Assembly: GCA_030549495.1 (NCBI GenBank) | Contig: JAUIRK010000916.1 | Coordinates: 347,501-411,500 of the forward strand | DNA: 64,000 nt | DNA from: Nectonema munidae | Lineage: Eukaryota; Nematomorpha; Nectonematoida; Nectonematidae | Direction of reading: 5' to 3' | Shown: one piece after another, positions 39,241 to 50,934 of the stretch | How positions within the stretch are numbered: position 1 is the first letter of the stretch | How the letters are laid out: each line of letters starts with the position of its first letter | Notes under the pieces: generated by a model | Databases searched by the model: none | Seen by the model: only the letters and a program-made list of their open reading frames with translations | What the model was told of the DNA's origin: nothing | Program-made: the position numbers and the translations under genes

Positions 39241-39864
39241 AAGTGTATAAGTTCTATATAATTTTTCTCAATATATACATCGTTACATTGGCAAAACTTG
39301 GATGGCATTTTCTGAAGAAGAGGGAGCCTACTTTGTATATACAAATGTAAGAAAGTTTTAGAAGTTATAACTTCATTCCTCCAAAATAGAAACTTACCAA
39401 ATTTTACATATCTGTATACACATATAAATGGAATATTCAAGATTTGAAAAAATTTGAAAAAATTATACATAATATTTTAAAAACATGATGTAATCATGCA
39501 AACTCCATTTGAAATTTAATTCACAACGTAATTTTCATTCTATAGTCTAAAAATGAAAATAAAATTTTTGAACATAAATATATGAATCAATTTTATAGTA
39601 TAATGATGAGTATCAAAATTAATATTCGTGCCTCATTGGAAATTTTGATACTGAAAAAATTTGTTTTATTATAGATTCCAAATAAAATCTAAACTTCAAA
39701 GAGAAATAAATTCTTTTGTGAAACTAAAAATTTGAATATAGTCTTTGGAGAATAGCATGAAAACAAATCGTTCAAAAATCAATACAATATATCTGACCGC
39801 AAACATGCCATGATTTTAAAAAAGTCACAAATTAATCAAAAATGTTTAAAAAAACCTTTTATAA

Positions 39865-40860
39865 CTACTTAAATAAAGAGTTAATTTTTTTCAGTTGGGC
39901 TGTCATATGTCAATCAATTTTTTGAAAAGGTTTGATTGATTTTTAAAAATATAAACGTGACCATCGTGTTCAGCACACTTGAAAATGGGTATATATGTGT
40001 AAAAAACTTTGTATACCCATTTAAACTAAAAGTTTCTTTTTTTTAGTTGAACTGTCATAAACCTATCAATTTTTTGACAGGTTTGGTTGATTTAAGAAAA
40101 ATAAATGTGACCATCTTGTTCAGCACACTTGAAAATGGGTATATATGTGTAAAAAATTTTGTATACCCATTTAAACAAAAAGTTTCTTTTTTTAGTTGAG
40201 CTGTCAAATATCAATCAATTTTTGATAAATTTGATTGATTTTTATAAAAAATAAATGTGACCATCGTGTTCAGCACACTTAAAAATGGGTATATATGTGT
40301 AAAAAACTTTGTATACACATTTAAACTAAAATTTTCTTTTTTTAGTTGAACTGTCATATATCAATCAATTTTTTGAGAGGTTTGGTTGATTTTAAAAAAA
40401 AATAAATGTGACCATCGTGTTCAGCACACTTGAAAATGGGTATATATGTGTAAAAAACTTTGTATACCCATTTAAACTAAAAGTTTCTTTTTTTAGTTGA
40501 ACTGTCATATATCAATCAATTTTTTGAGAGGTTTGGTTGATTTTAAAAAAAAATAAATGTGACCATCGTGTTCAGCACACTTGAAAATGGGTATATATGT
40601 GTAAAAAACTTTGTATACACATTTAAACTAAAATTTTCTTTTTTTAGTTGAACTGTCATATATCAATCAATTTTTTGAGAGGTTTGGTTGATTTTAAAAA
40701 AAAATAAATGTGACCATCGTGTTCAGCACACTTGAAAATGGGTATATATGTGTAAAAAACTTTGTATACCCATTTAAACTAAAAGTTTCTTTTTTTAGTT
40801 GAGCTGTCAAATATCAATCAATTTTTGATAAATTTGACTGATTTTTATAAAAAATAAATG
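39865..40860 (+). repeat. Young homogeneous satellite array, ~150-bp unit, about 6.5 copies
   Basis: The phase marker CCATC(G/T)TGTTCAGCACAC recurs at 39961, 40111, 40261, 40412, 40563 and 40714, so spacing is 150-151 bp. Copies are almost identical. Each unit contains a perfect 11-bp inverted repeat, AAATGGGTATA ... TATACCCATTT (loop about 18 nt; the right arm varies to TATACACATTT in some copies), and a second TCAATCAA...TTGGTTGA pairing. The array ends sharply at 40860. Confidence 0.9.
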
Positions 40861-40861
40861 C

Positions 40862-40930
40862 CACGATCAGATTCTGAATCGAATTCAAGACCTTCAGTAT
40901 AAAAGCGCGTAACTAACTAACCTTAAGCAT
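40862..40930 (-). repeat. tRNA-like fragment, possibly a SINE head
   Basis: On the minus strand: GGTTAGTTAGTTACGCGC ... GAAGGTCTTGAATTCGATTC, a tRNA-like A region and B-box-like GAATTCGATTC. It abuts the satellite end. Too short to be sure. Confidence 0.35.
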
Positions 40931-41722
40931 GCCGATTTTTTACATTATATTTGATATAAATGTCAAATAATATAGGGGTGCAGAAGGATTAATCTGGGGG
41001 TGAGGACATGACCTCAAACCTCCGCTCCCCAATAAAATCATCTGGCTTTCCTATTTTTAAATGCTATTAGAAATTTATATTTTTTTAAAATAGTAGAAAA
41101 AAGACTTCTTCAAAATCATGTTGGTAGATGAAATATTTATTGATGATCTAGTTTTGCAATGATTATTATAGATACAGTTATCCTTGACTACAATAATATC
41201 TCAATTTATTAAATAATAGTATTCCCTCTTGAAGAATATAGAAAAATTATAAATGTATTGATCTGTACCTACTTCGTTTTATAAAAATATAAACATAAAC
41301 GTGCAATAATATCTCGTAAATAAGTCAAAATATATAAATGCAGCGAACGTATTCAAAATCAATCACTTCCTAAAGAGAGAACTGAGTTGGAAAAGTAGGT
41401 GAATGTTTTAATTAACAAAGGAGTGCCAGATTCGTGTGTTGTTAAGTAAGTTGACGCTTTAAATAGGAAGCGCTTTATTGAAATTAATGTGTATACAAGC
41501 CGTAATAAGATGTATTTTGCTTGTTGGGCTTTTAATGGATTAAAATATGCATGAAGACTTCTATCTTTTACACGAATATTAAAGTAACAGGTTGAAGAGA
41601 TTACTCGCACTAATAGAGTTGAAAATAAAGTAACTTTTTCGTGAAAATTTAACTCATGCTCAGCCAATACACATTCGTGTAATCATAAGGGAAGCTAAAA
41701 AAGGACATATCTCTCCTACTCC

Positions 41723-42604
41723 ATGTCTGAAAAGACTTCAACTGCATATGCGCTGATATTCATAAACGTGTTGGCTCTCATCTTCAATCCCGCCTGCCTT
41801 TATAAATTGTATAAGTACAAAGTCCGCGAGAAAAGGAGCACTAATGTCATTGCGTTCATTTTCTCTCTCTCAATTCTGCTTTTCCTGTTGCCGATTCCGT
41901 TAAAAATTCACTCTCTCCTAAGTGAAAAATGGCCTTTTTCCAAACTTCTCTGCCAGATTTCTTGGGTCATAGAATTTTACTGCCTAACTATGTCTTTGTA
42001 CTCCGTGTCCATGCTAACATTTATACAAACGGTCTCGTTGAACGCAAAATTTGGTCTTCATTTCAATTACAATGCGTCCAAGATTTTGTATGTGTTCTTC
42101 ATTTTGATGCACCTACTCTTCACGATAATTTTGATACTACCAGATTTTATATTTGGTAGAATTTTCTATGACCGCTTTGATTATACGCTCTGTATCTATG
42201 ATTTCGTAGATTTTAGAGATTACTTAACGTCCACCTTCATTTTTTACATTCCCCTTTCTTTCAATGTTATTTGTGCAGCCATACAAATCGCAGTCCTTAC
42301 TAAGCGAATGAAAAAAGCTGAAAGATCCTTCAATCATACTTTAGTTACGAAGAAGAAGATAGCGCATAACAAAAACCTTATTCTGATTTTACACATTAGT
42401 GTGTGCCTAGTACTTACATGGATTCCTTGGGCTATTGCATTCAGCATTGATTGTTCAGTGTTGCTAATAGTCAAGATATCCCTTTTATCATATGCTTTTT
42501 TTATATGGTATCCAGCCATTTTTCTCAACCGATACAAAAACACCAATAAAACCTACTCTACGTCAATCATTTTTTCAATTAAAAGATTATCACGCATTAG
42601 TTGA
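41723..42604 (+). CDS. Atypical rhodopsin-like GPCR, copy 1 (intronless)
   Basis: A 293-residue single-exon protein with seven hydrophobic segments: about 8-30, 42-63, 78-104, 120-145, 168-193, 217-242 and 248-269. Class A landmarks kept: Cys77 before TM3 and Cys157 in extracellular loop 2 (disulfide), a W-P-F motif in loop 1 (EKWPF), Pro177 in TM5 (FYIPLS), and TWIPW with Pro235 in TM6. Lost: the DRY triplet is IQT at 101-103, TM4 lacks its Trp, and NPxxY is replaced by WYPAIF. The N-terminus is only about 7 residues. The C-terminal tail is short and basic. The family is unknown to me; a chemosensory or peptide receptor is possible. It is paralogous to the gene at 49692. Confidence 0.88.
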   Translation: MSEKTSTAYALIFINVLALIFNPACLYKLYKYKVREKRSTNVIAFIFSLSILLFLLPIPLKIHSLLSEKWPFSKLLCQISWVIEFYCLTMSLYSVSMLTFIQTVSLNAKFGLHFNYNASKILYVFFILMHLLFTIILILPDFIFGRIFYDRFDYTLCIYDFVDFRDYLTSTFIFYIPLSFNVICAAIQIAVLTKRMKKAERSFNHTLVTKKKIAHNKNLILILHISVCLVLTWIPWAIAFSIDCSVLLIVKISLLSYAFFIWYPAIFLNRYKNTNKTYSTSIIFSIKRLSRIS

Positions 42605-42740
42605 ATCTAAAAGTAGAGAAAGATTTATTACAGTAATTTTAAAAATTTTGAGTAATGTGGAAGTTTTTATTATCAAAGGCTAAATACATGTGTCACTCTA
42701 TTTAAACTTTAACATTTAATGTTGTGTTCTGTGCAATTTC

Positions 42741-42746
42741 AATAAA
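42741..42746 (+). promoter_or_regulatory. Polyadenylation signal of GPCR copy 1
   Basis: AATAAA 137 bp after the stop codon, followed by a T-rich stretch. Confidence 0.5.
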
Positions 42747-42760
42747 GCTAAAAATTTTAA

Positions 42761-44085
42761 TTTTAATTTTATTTAAAAATTTATAATAACTTTTCTCAAC
42801 TCAATTTTAAACTCCAAACTGTATTGGTTAAGGCATGCACTAACAGAATTTTTTAATAAACACACGTGTTTTAAAACTGTTCGTTAATTTGTGACGTATA
42901 GAATGATTGAAATATTTTCATCGAATAAAAAAAATCTAAATAAGTTTATTTAAATTGAAGATTAAGTGTGATTGATTCAATTACTTGCCTCTATGTTTAT
43001 TAATAAAAACGATTTCATTTTTTGAGCATATTTATGGTCCTCACTCTTAATGATTAGATAAGCTAGAAATCTTATTGAAGATGGGACAAAGACCTTTAAG
43101 TTGAAAAACTTAAAAAAAAATATCTTTTCAAAATCCAGAGAAGAGTTCATCTAAAAAGAGAGCATTTGGAAAGTAATAAATGTTCACATATTTAGTCCAT
43201 ATAGACAATTGCGCAGGAAGAAAATTGCACGCACATAGACATTATTTTTAACAACAATCGTAAAATTGGGGGAGGCATCCAGATCCAAGCCAATGCTTTT
43301 ATTAATTTTGTAATTCATGATACTCATGGTACAAAATATGCTTTGGTTTCACTTCTCCTCACTGTCACTAAAAATGAATTCTTGTTTATTTTTACAATAA
43401 CTATTCCAAACAAACCCTTATATTACCACTGTTGGGTATGCGCAACATCTTAAAAATCCACTATTTATAAAATGAAATTTTCAAAAAAAAATTTACATAA
43501 ATAAGTTGCCAATTTACTATTCTTTGACTTTTCAATCTAAAACAAATACTATTTATATGTGACAAAAAAATAGAGAACGTTGGGTAAATACAACACTGGT
43601 ACTTAATGTGAACATATACATTAATGAACAAGTTGAATTTTAAAAAATTAAGGTTTTAGTTTAGTTTTGTTTTAGTTGCTATAACAAAAAAACTTTCTTA
43701 GGGTATTATAATATTTTTTATTTTTAAATTTAAACTAGTTAAAATTTGATAAATAATATTGTTAATAGATTTTAATCATGAGAAACAATTGAATAGTAAA
43801 AAACTACTTGAATCTAAAAATTTCTATCTAAAAAGCGTTAGTAATGTCAAAAATTACTATATGAAAAAGTTAAAATTATGAGATTGAAAAAAGATGAATA
43901 TAGATAATTTTATAAATGAAAAATAAAATAATAATTACTTTAAAAATGAACATTTATTTAAAGTCATCTTATTTTTGTTTAACTTTTTATTTTGTAGTAA
44001 ATAGATAAAATTATAAAAAATTTCAAAAATGTATAAAACATAATATACCAAAATTAATGTTAAAAATAATTTTTTATGAAAGATA
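42761..44085. other. AT-rich spacer
   Basis: Nothing coding recognised. A G-rich word (TTGGGGGAGGCATCC) at about 43267 may be a transposon end. Confidence 0.4.
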
Positions 44086-45010
44086 TCAAACAATTGACAT
44101 GTAGAGAACAACGTCACATTTCGAACAAATAAAACACGTTTGAGATTTACACTGAGCACATCTTGTTCTTTTGTCTTTTTTCTTTACAATATGACCAATA
44201 TTGTCATACCTCGCTTCTTCTGACACCCTTTTTGATGCTGGTTTACTTCCAAACTGTCTAGTATTTTTTTCTTGCCCATATTTTTGTAAATTTTCCATCA
44301 CAACTTGTCTTATAAACTCTACAAAAGTGTATTTCTTATTGCAGTTCATTCTGTACAATATATGGAAAATGCCATTTTTTCGATCGAATTACAGGTCTGT
44401 ATAAAGAAATTATGTAATTGATTGAGTCAGTAAAGCCCATATTTTGATTATATAAATGCACAGAATTAGAAATATCTATATCAACTTTTTTTCTTGAAAA
44501 GACGAACCATCGTTTAGCGTTTTTCATTGGAAAAACACTTGTTACATTAGAGGCAACATTAACGATTGCATTGTCCTTCCATGAAACTACAGAGATTTTT
44601 AAAACCATTTCAATTTTAACATTATAAGAACCTCTTTCTACTAGTTTTTTTTCAAACTTACAATTTTTTAATCGGTCTTTTCTTATAACACCGGTGAATA
44701 AAATTTTTCGTTTTGTTAGTCTTTTATTAGTTTTATTGATGTAAAGTAGGTGTCAGTAAAAAGGTGTTTGTACTTGCAATTTTCATCTATCAGACTTAAA
44801 ACTTCACCTGCGCTTCAAACTCTTGGAGTAAATAGTTTGAACACCACTTTTACCTTGGTATATCTCAAAATTTCGTAAAAACCTATAACTTCTTTTTCAA
44901 AACTTTTTGATCTTTTTCCTAAAGAAGATGACTTTTTGATGGACTCGTATCGACTTTACTTTATCAATCTGCTTGAAAATGAAACCGTGATACTTTTAAA
45001 TCTGATATTT
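44086..45010 (-). mobile_element. piggyBac transposase relic with C-terminal Cys-rich domain
   Basis: Reading the minus strand: FEKEVIGFYEILRY, VLSLIDENCKYKHLFTDTYF then TSIKLIKD (core), VVSWKDNAIVNVASNVTSVF (V-K-W-x-D-N-K motif), HLYNQNMGFTDSINYIISLY, RSKKWHFPYIV, and a Cys-rich end RCAQCKSQTCFICSKCDVVL. Order and spacing match piggyBac transposases. At least four frame changes or stops interrupt it. No TTAA-flanked termini were identified. Confidence 0.85.
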
Positions 45011-45485
45011 AGTTTAAGAGAGTTTAGGATTTAATTGTATCGTTTACTTAAGATTAGGAGTGAAAACTACAAAAGCAAGACTCAACTAACCTTCAAAAAA
45101 CAGAGTGTGAGGAATTTCTTGGAATTGGAAGTATAAAAAATAAACAAATTGGAATAAAATATGTAGCAAATAAAATAGGTTCTTTTTATCATCTTGGATT
45201 AAACATGCGTTTAAAAAGAGCAACAATAATGATAACAAGGAGAAGGATTAATACTTTTGTGATGACTATCTATAGTTATAAATTTAGTTAAATGCATTCA
45301 TTACTAGCAAATCAATTTTCTTGCCTATTTATTATTATATTCAAGTTTTTGCAAGATAATTAAATTTCTACAGAGCACAAAGTTTTCTTACTCACTAAAC
45401 ACAGGATGTAATCATTGTGAATAGCATACCTATTATTTGATCTAAGAATAAGATTATTTCGCGTTATATCTCCATTGATATATGG

Positions 45486-48092
45486 CGGGCATGTCCAACC
45501 TTTTTTCTGCTTGGTTCAACTTTTTTTCAAAAAAATTTCAGCGATCTACTCAAAAAATATATAAAGGAGCGGCAATTTTTTTGAATTAAAACACGTAAAA
45601 ATTTTATTAAAGCGATAATGAAAACATTGACATGAAAAGAAACAAAAAAACAAAAAATCAATATTTTTTGAAGACACCTGAATTTGCATTTTTTCAACAA
45701 GTTGTTCAATATTTGGATTTTGAGTTGTCAGTGCTATTTTCAAGCAGGAATTTAAATGATCATTTGTCAGTTTTGATCTGTTTTTAGTTTTAATGATATT
45801 CATAGTAGAAAAAGTGGATTCACACAAATATGTGGAACCAAAAAATGCCGAAAAAGTAGCGTATATTTTCCAAATACTCGGGTATTTAGTTTTCTGAATG
45901 TACTTTTTGAAATCACATTCCTTCAGCAATGTTTTCAAAGTTAAGTCGCATTTGAAAGTGATATTAGTTCTTCCTCCAAGTCAGCTAGACTCTTGAAATT
46001 AAACTTGTTTTTAAGATTGCTGGTCAAATTTTCAATATCAACTTCTTCATGAAAAGGATTGGATAAAAAAGTTAAAATGATTCGGAGCTCTTCAAAAGAA
46101 GCAAATCGTTTGTTAAACTCTTTCTGAAGTAAAAATAAACTTTCGAGATATTTTTCAATAGAAACGTTCTTTTTATTTCTGATTTCATCCTTCAGAATTG
46201 AAAAGTGTTTGAAGTCTGTGCTTTTGAGTTGTTTGATTAACAGATTCAGCTTTTCATTGAAAGAATTAATATGCTCAAGCATATCCATTAGTGTTTTTTC
46301 CTTTCCTTGAAGTTGGAGATTCAATTCATTGAATTTTTCCGTTATGTCACAGTAAAAAGCTAGATCACAACATCATTCATCATTACTAAGTTCAGGAATT
46401 GAAATACTTTTGGTTTCTAAAAATGTACGAACTTGCGGCAGAAGCTCTCTGAAGCTAATCAAAAATCTAGCACGACTCAACCATCTGACATCAGTATGAA
46501 GAAGAAGTTCATTTTTTCTTCGCCAGATTCTTCCGATATAGCCCTAAACTGTCGTCGTGATAAACTTTTTGATCTTATGTAATTGACTGTTTTGAAGGCC
46601 ACGTCCATTACATGATTGAATTTTAAAACTTTTGAGCATAAAACTTGATTGTGAATTATACAGTGATAATCAGTAAATTTTGGAAAGCTTTCACCATTTT
46701 TACAAAGGGCGATAAAACCACTTTTATTACCCACCATCGCTGGAGCTTCATCTGTAGTCAATGAAACTAACTTATGGAGTGGAAGGTTAGTCGATGAAAC
46801 AAAAAACTTGAATGAATCTTTGTTCATCATTAGAAAAATTTAATGAGTAATCGGACAATTTTTTTGGTAAGAATTTTTTCCTGGACTCTTTATATTCCCC
46901 TTAATTAATATTTGGGGATATTTATATATTTTTTGAAAAGTTGAATCCAAATTTTCTTTCTTTTGTTTAAAAACTTCAATAGTCGAGTAAATAAGATCAC
47001 AAGCTTGAGTCAAATCACTTGAGTTACCCTTTAAAAAATTATTGTTTATAATTTCAATTTTAATTTTATTAATTGTACCTGAATAAATGTATTTGCATGC
47101 ATGAAACCTTCGAAATTTCTTTAACAAGGAAGGCAATAAAAACATAGTCAATTTTTTCAAACTTACGTAAAATTCCTCCACATTTTATTCCTAACTCAAC
47201 ATTTGTATCATTGTGTAATTTTCTCTCTTTCATTGGAATGATAGTCAACAGTTCTTCTTTTGTTGACATATCTTCGAAAACCATCCTGATGAATATGCAT
47301 AACTGCGCAGTACCAACGAAATCAGTTGACTCATCCAATTGAAGAGAGAACACTACACACTTTCCAATTTTTTTTTTAATTCCCTCGATATCATCACCAG
47401 TGACATATTTTTAATATTTGTTATAATCTTGGACTTGTTTTTCATATTTTGGAAAAGAACTTCACCAGCTTCGATAAAAGCTTCTTTAACTATTTCTCCA
47501 TCATTGAATGAATTATTATTCTTAATCAGAACTTGAGCTACTTTGAAAGAAGCAAGTAGGGCAGATTTTGAAAAATATTGTAATTAAATATAACTTCATT
47601 AAAAACAAATTGAATATTTTTTTTAAGAATTTTTTAAAGTAAATAAATAATTAAAACTTTTTTAAAAAAATTCGTTCATTAAAATTAAAATAAGAAAATT
47701 TATTTGATTATTTTTAAAAAAAATATTTTGTTTGAACAGTTTGAGAAGTAATTAGGTTTAAAGGTTATCATTTTAATCAAGTTTGAAATTTTTCCATAAT
47801 AGAGCATACTTTTAAACCTAAAATATTTAAAATTTTGCTCATTTAATTGATAAATATTTGTGTGAAAAATAAAAATTAAATGAGTATATTCGTTCATCTT
47901 GTGCTATATGACGAAAACGGATCAGCACTTAGAAAGTCGAATATGTCTTCAATTAAATCATTATGAATTTTTTTGAAAAAAAAAAAAAAAAAAAAAAATT
48001 TTTAAATAAAATTTCATAAAACATCTCGCGATCTACCTGAAGTCCTTTCACGATCGACTGGTAGATCGCGATCGATGTCTTGAACATCTCTG
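45486..48092 (-). mobile_element. hAT transposon, ZBED5/GTF2IRD2-like group
   Basis: A 2607-bp element. Termini are CGGGCATGTCCAACC (left) and, read inwards from the right, CAGAGATGTTCAAGA; target duplications ATATATGG (45478-45485) and CTATATGG (48093-48100) match at 7 of 8 bases. The right subterminal region has the GATCGACTGGTAGATCGCGA motif characteristic of this Charlie-like group. A 20-bp A-run lies at about 47979. It is inserted between the two GPCR genes. Confidence 0.88.
45546..47580 (-). pseudogene. hAT transposase, ZBED5/FAM200/GTF2IRD2-like (broken)
   Basis: Minus-strand order: ALLASFKVAQVLIKNNNSFN and KEAFIEAGEVL (about 47570-47450), FSLQLDESTDFVGTAQLCIF (47350), LVSLTTDEAPAMVGNKSGFI (46765), CIIHNQVLCSKVLKFNHVMD (46660), LNLQLQGKEKTLMDM-like MNLQLQGKEKTL (46320), and the dimerisation region FGSTYLCESTFSTMNIIKTK and NRSKLTNDHLNSCLKIALTT (45840-45740). 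The BED finger is absent or unrecognisable beyond 47580. About four frame changes or stops, for example near 47170, 46835, 46480 and 45940, break the frame. Confidence 0.87.
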
Positions 48093-48399
48093 CTATATGG
48101 TATTTATATTTTCAAATCGTGATATATCAATACGAAAGATTTAAGATTTTATGAATAATCATTAGTTTTGCCTTTTTTTCTCACTTATATTTTGTTTATT
48201 AGGAGAAGACGAGATGCAGTCTACTCGAAAATGAGATTTTATAGACAGCTATTAAAAGTTTTAATGCATTTAATTTGATCAATGTAACTCTCAATTAGTC
48301 AGTTGGCTGATTAGTTATCTAGTTGCTTAGTTAATTAGTTTCTTCGTAGAGGTTATTTAAGATAGTAATCAGCGGGTCTGACTTTTTTACCCAATCCCC

Positions 48400-48600
48400 C
48401 CATATTTATCGTAATCCTTCTAATTTTGTCGCAATCCCCCTAAATTTTGTCGCAATCCTCCTAAATTTTGTCGCAATCCTCGAATTTTGACGTAATCTTC
48501 TGAATTTGTCGCAATCCCTTACAATTTTTGTAGTCTATGAAATTTGTCCAAGTCTTGCGTAATCCTTCTTTTAATTTTGCTTTTTTGCCGCAATCACTCT
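48400..48600. repeat. Degenerate ~20-bp minisatellite
   Basis: Words of the type TTTTGTCGCAATCCTCCTAA recur about eight times with increasing decay to the right. It lies 300 bp beyond the hAT right end. Confidence 0.6.
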
Positions 48601-48807
48601 AAACCTAAACCTGTATTAATTCTTTGAAATTCCATAATATGTTTGTAATCTAACAAATTTTCCTGCATTTCCTTATCTTTCTTTTAACGACCCTTCTTTC
48701 GGGCACAATGGGAGACTAGTGTCCCAAAAATTCTCTCCTTATATTATATAAAAACTCATTGAGAAAAAAAGATTAGCCAGAAAATGTTAATTTTACTTTT
48801 ATAAATT

Positions 48808-48950
48808 TTAACCGGTTATCGACCACAGTCAACATATGTCTACTTTACAAAAATAAAACTACCTGCAATTATTAAGCTTTTTAATACAAATCATCTTTTT
48901 AATGCTTTACATTAGAAAGTGTCTGATTATTCTGTTCGTTGGATTGTGAC
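48808..48950. mobile_element. piggyBac-type MITE, older copy of the one at 59297-59431
   Basis: TTAA-CCGGTTATCG opens a segment that parallels the 59297 element: CAACATATGTCTACTTTACAAAAATA, TTTTAATACAAATC, GCTTTACATTAGA and TGATTATTCTGTTCGTT. The right terminus has decayed. Confidence 0.6.
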
Positions 48951-49691
48951 AAAATCAGTGTAATTGCATGTAATCAGAAATGCTTGAATTTTTCTAAGAT
49001 AAAATCTTCTTGATTTTGCATATTTCATATATTTTGGAATAAATACTTAGTACATATTCGAACCCAGTCTCTGTTCTCATTACAAAAGTTTCCTACAAAG
49101 GCGAAACACCTTTATCTCAAATTCCTGCAATTGTATTTCACTGTTAATTCTGCACCTAACCTTAAATAGAATGATAGGGAAGGGATCAAATTTCTACACA
49201 ACACGACGTGAGATCTTGTTTGCTAAGAGCTCACAAAATTTAAATTCATAAATTTTTATTTCTCCCCAACTTTTATATTTCATGATAAATTTCAGCCGTA
49301 AAAATTGTAAAATAAGACAAATTTTCGACATTCCCCAGTTTCGACCATTTATCTTTTTGGCAATCTGTCGTCGCATTGACGTTTTGCTATATCGACGTTT
49401 CGTCGTGCGTGTGTATTTAAAAGATTAAATTTTTTGGCCTTTATAAAAAATAAGTAGAACACAGGAAAAGCAAATTTTCTTTTGTTCAAGTAATCAATAG
49501 AAAATATTGAATATATAATACAATCGACTTAATTTCATTGAATAACTTTTGTATTTGAATTTATGCATTGTAGGAAGTTAATTAAGTTGACTTCGTCATG
49601 ATAAACGCATATATGCGAAAAAAGATATGCTATTAAACTCAAAACGTGAGTTTAATCCAATACTCAATCTTGAAACATCCTCAGATCAACT
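48951..49691. other. Upstream region of GPCR copy 2
   Basis: AT-rich. GTCGTCGCATTGACGTTTTG and ATCGACGTTTCGTCGTG at 49366-49408 look like a MITE end without a partner. No promoter element is convincing. Confidence 0.35.
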
Positions 49692-50582
49692 ATGTTTACC
49701 GGTATCTTCTTGGCCTCAATTTTGTGCATTTTTTCCTTTCTAACCTTTTTCCTCTGCATCCTGGCTCTACATACGCTTCGAAAAATTAAAGTTGGCGATA
49801 AAAAACAAAAGTATGTTTTCTCTTACAATTTTTTCCTTCCACTTTTTCTTTTCGTTCTTCCTATTCCTCTAAAAATTCACACACTCTTTCATGAAAAGTG
49901 GTTTTACTCACGTTTGCTCTGCAAGGTTTGTTGGGTCATGGAGTTTTATTGCATAACAATGTCCTTGTACTCAGTCACTTTCTTAACACTCATGCAGACG
50001 CTTTCTTTGGACATAAAAATGGCACTTTACATAAAATCTAAGACCAAACAGTTTCTCCTAGTCTATTACATACTGATCCACATTCTTTTTCTATTTGTGC
50101 TGATAATTCCCGATTTTATAACAAAGGGAGCAGGATTCTACAATAATTTCAACTTTTCTGTCTGCTTGTATGAGTTTAATGAAATAAGAGATCACTTAAC
50201 CTCAATCTTCATATTTTACATTCCCATTGTGACAAACGTCATTTGCTCCATCCTGCAAGTAACTGCTTTGAAAAGGCATATCAACACAGCACGCAACACC
50301 TTCAACGAGACAGTTATTGCCAAAAAAATCCTAGTTTACAATAAAAATCTTAGACTCATCATGAATCTCAGCATCTGCTTGATAGTTACATGGACGCCCT
50401 GGGCATTGGCGTACAGCCTGGATCTTCCCATTTCCACCCTCTACACTACATCAGTCTTATCCTACTCCTTTTTCTTCTGGTACACTTTGATATTTTTGTT
50501 AAGGTACAGAAAAAGTAATAAAATAAAATCCAACTTCCAAATGTTTTCTACAACGAAAGTTACGGGTATTAGTGCCTTCTGA
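49692..50582 (+). CDS. Atypical rhodopsin-like GPCR, copy 2 (intronless)
   Basis: A 296-residue single-exon 7TM protein, collinear with copy 1 without gaps up to about residue 145. Strongest identity is around TM2-TM3: VLPIPLKIH (56-64), EKW (68-70), Cys77, EFYC(I/L)TMSLYSV (84-95). Disulfide partner Cys158; TM5 FYIPIV; TM6 TWTPWALA. The DRY position (24 residues after Cys77) reads MQT, and TM7 reads FFWYTLIF with no NPxxY and no proline at all. The conserved loss of Arg3.50 in both copies argues against simple decay. It arose by an old duplication of about 8 kb spacing, widened by the hAT and piggyBac insertions. Ligand and G-protein coupling are unknown. Confidence 0.88.
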   Translation: MFTGIFLASILCIFSFLTFFLCILALHTLRKIKVGDKKQKYVFSYNFFLPLFLFVLPIPLKIHTLFHEKWFYSRLLCKVCWVMEFYCITMSLYSVTFLTLMQTLSLDIKMALYIKSKTKQFLLVYYILIHILFLFVLIIPDFITKGAGFYNNFNFSVCLYEFNEIRDHLTSIFIFYIPIVTNVICSILQVTALKRHINTARNTFNETVIAKKILVYNKNLRLIMNLSICLIVTWTPWALAYSLDLPISTLYTTSVLSYSFFFWYTLIFLLRYRKSNKIKSNFQMFSTTKVTGISAF

Positions 50583-50677
50583 TCATTAGAAAAATAGCTT
50601 GGAGAAGTTTCTTAAAATCAAAGATAAATCGATTATTACAGAAAGCAATTGAAGAAAGCGTTTGTTTATGCTATATT

Positions 50678-50698
50678 AATAAATTGAAATTTAATAAA
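50678..50698 (+). promoter_or_regulatory. Polyadenylation signals of GPCR copy 2
   Basis: Two AATAAA words at 50678 and 50693, about 100-115 bp after the stop codon. Confidence 0.5.
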
Positions 50699-50934
50699 AA
50701 CTTCTATAAATTCTATAAAAATGATTTATGGAACAAATATACTACAAGAAAATATTTGATATTTTGTGTAAAAAATAAACTGGTATCAAGTTGATTGAAT
50801 TTTGTACTGTTTTAAGAATTTACAAAATTGATTTTAATATTATTTTTAAAATTTTTTTTTACTTTTTCCATATAATCTTTTTTATTAATAAAAATTAATT
50901 ATATACAATAAAAAAAATATATTGTCATATATTG

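Noticed and set aside
39865-40860. Regular ~150-bp repeats considered as a CRISPR-like array
   Set aside because: The whole unit repeats with no unique spacers, and the context is animal DNA; it is a satellite.
41359-41667. 102-codon minus-strand frame upstream of GPCR copy 1
   Set aside because: No domain, no intron signals, antisense to the presumed promoter of the receptor.
42334-42546. Minus-strand frame within GPCR copy 1
   Set aside because: Shadow of the receptor coding frame.
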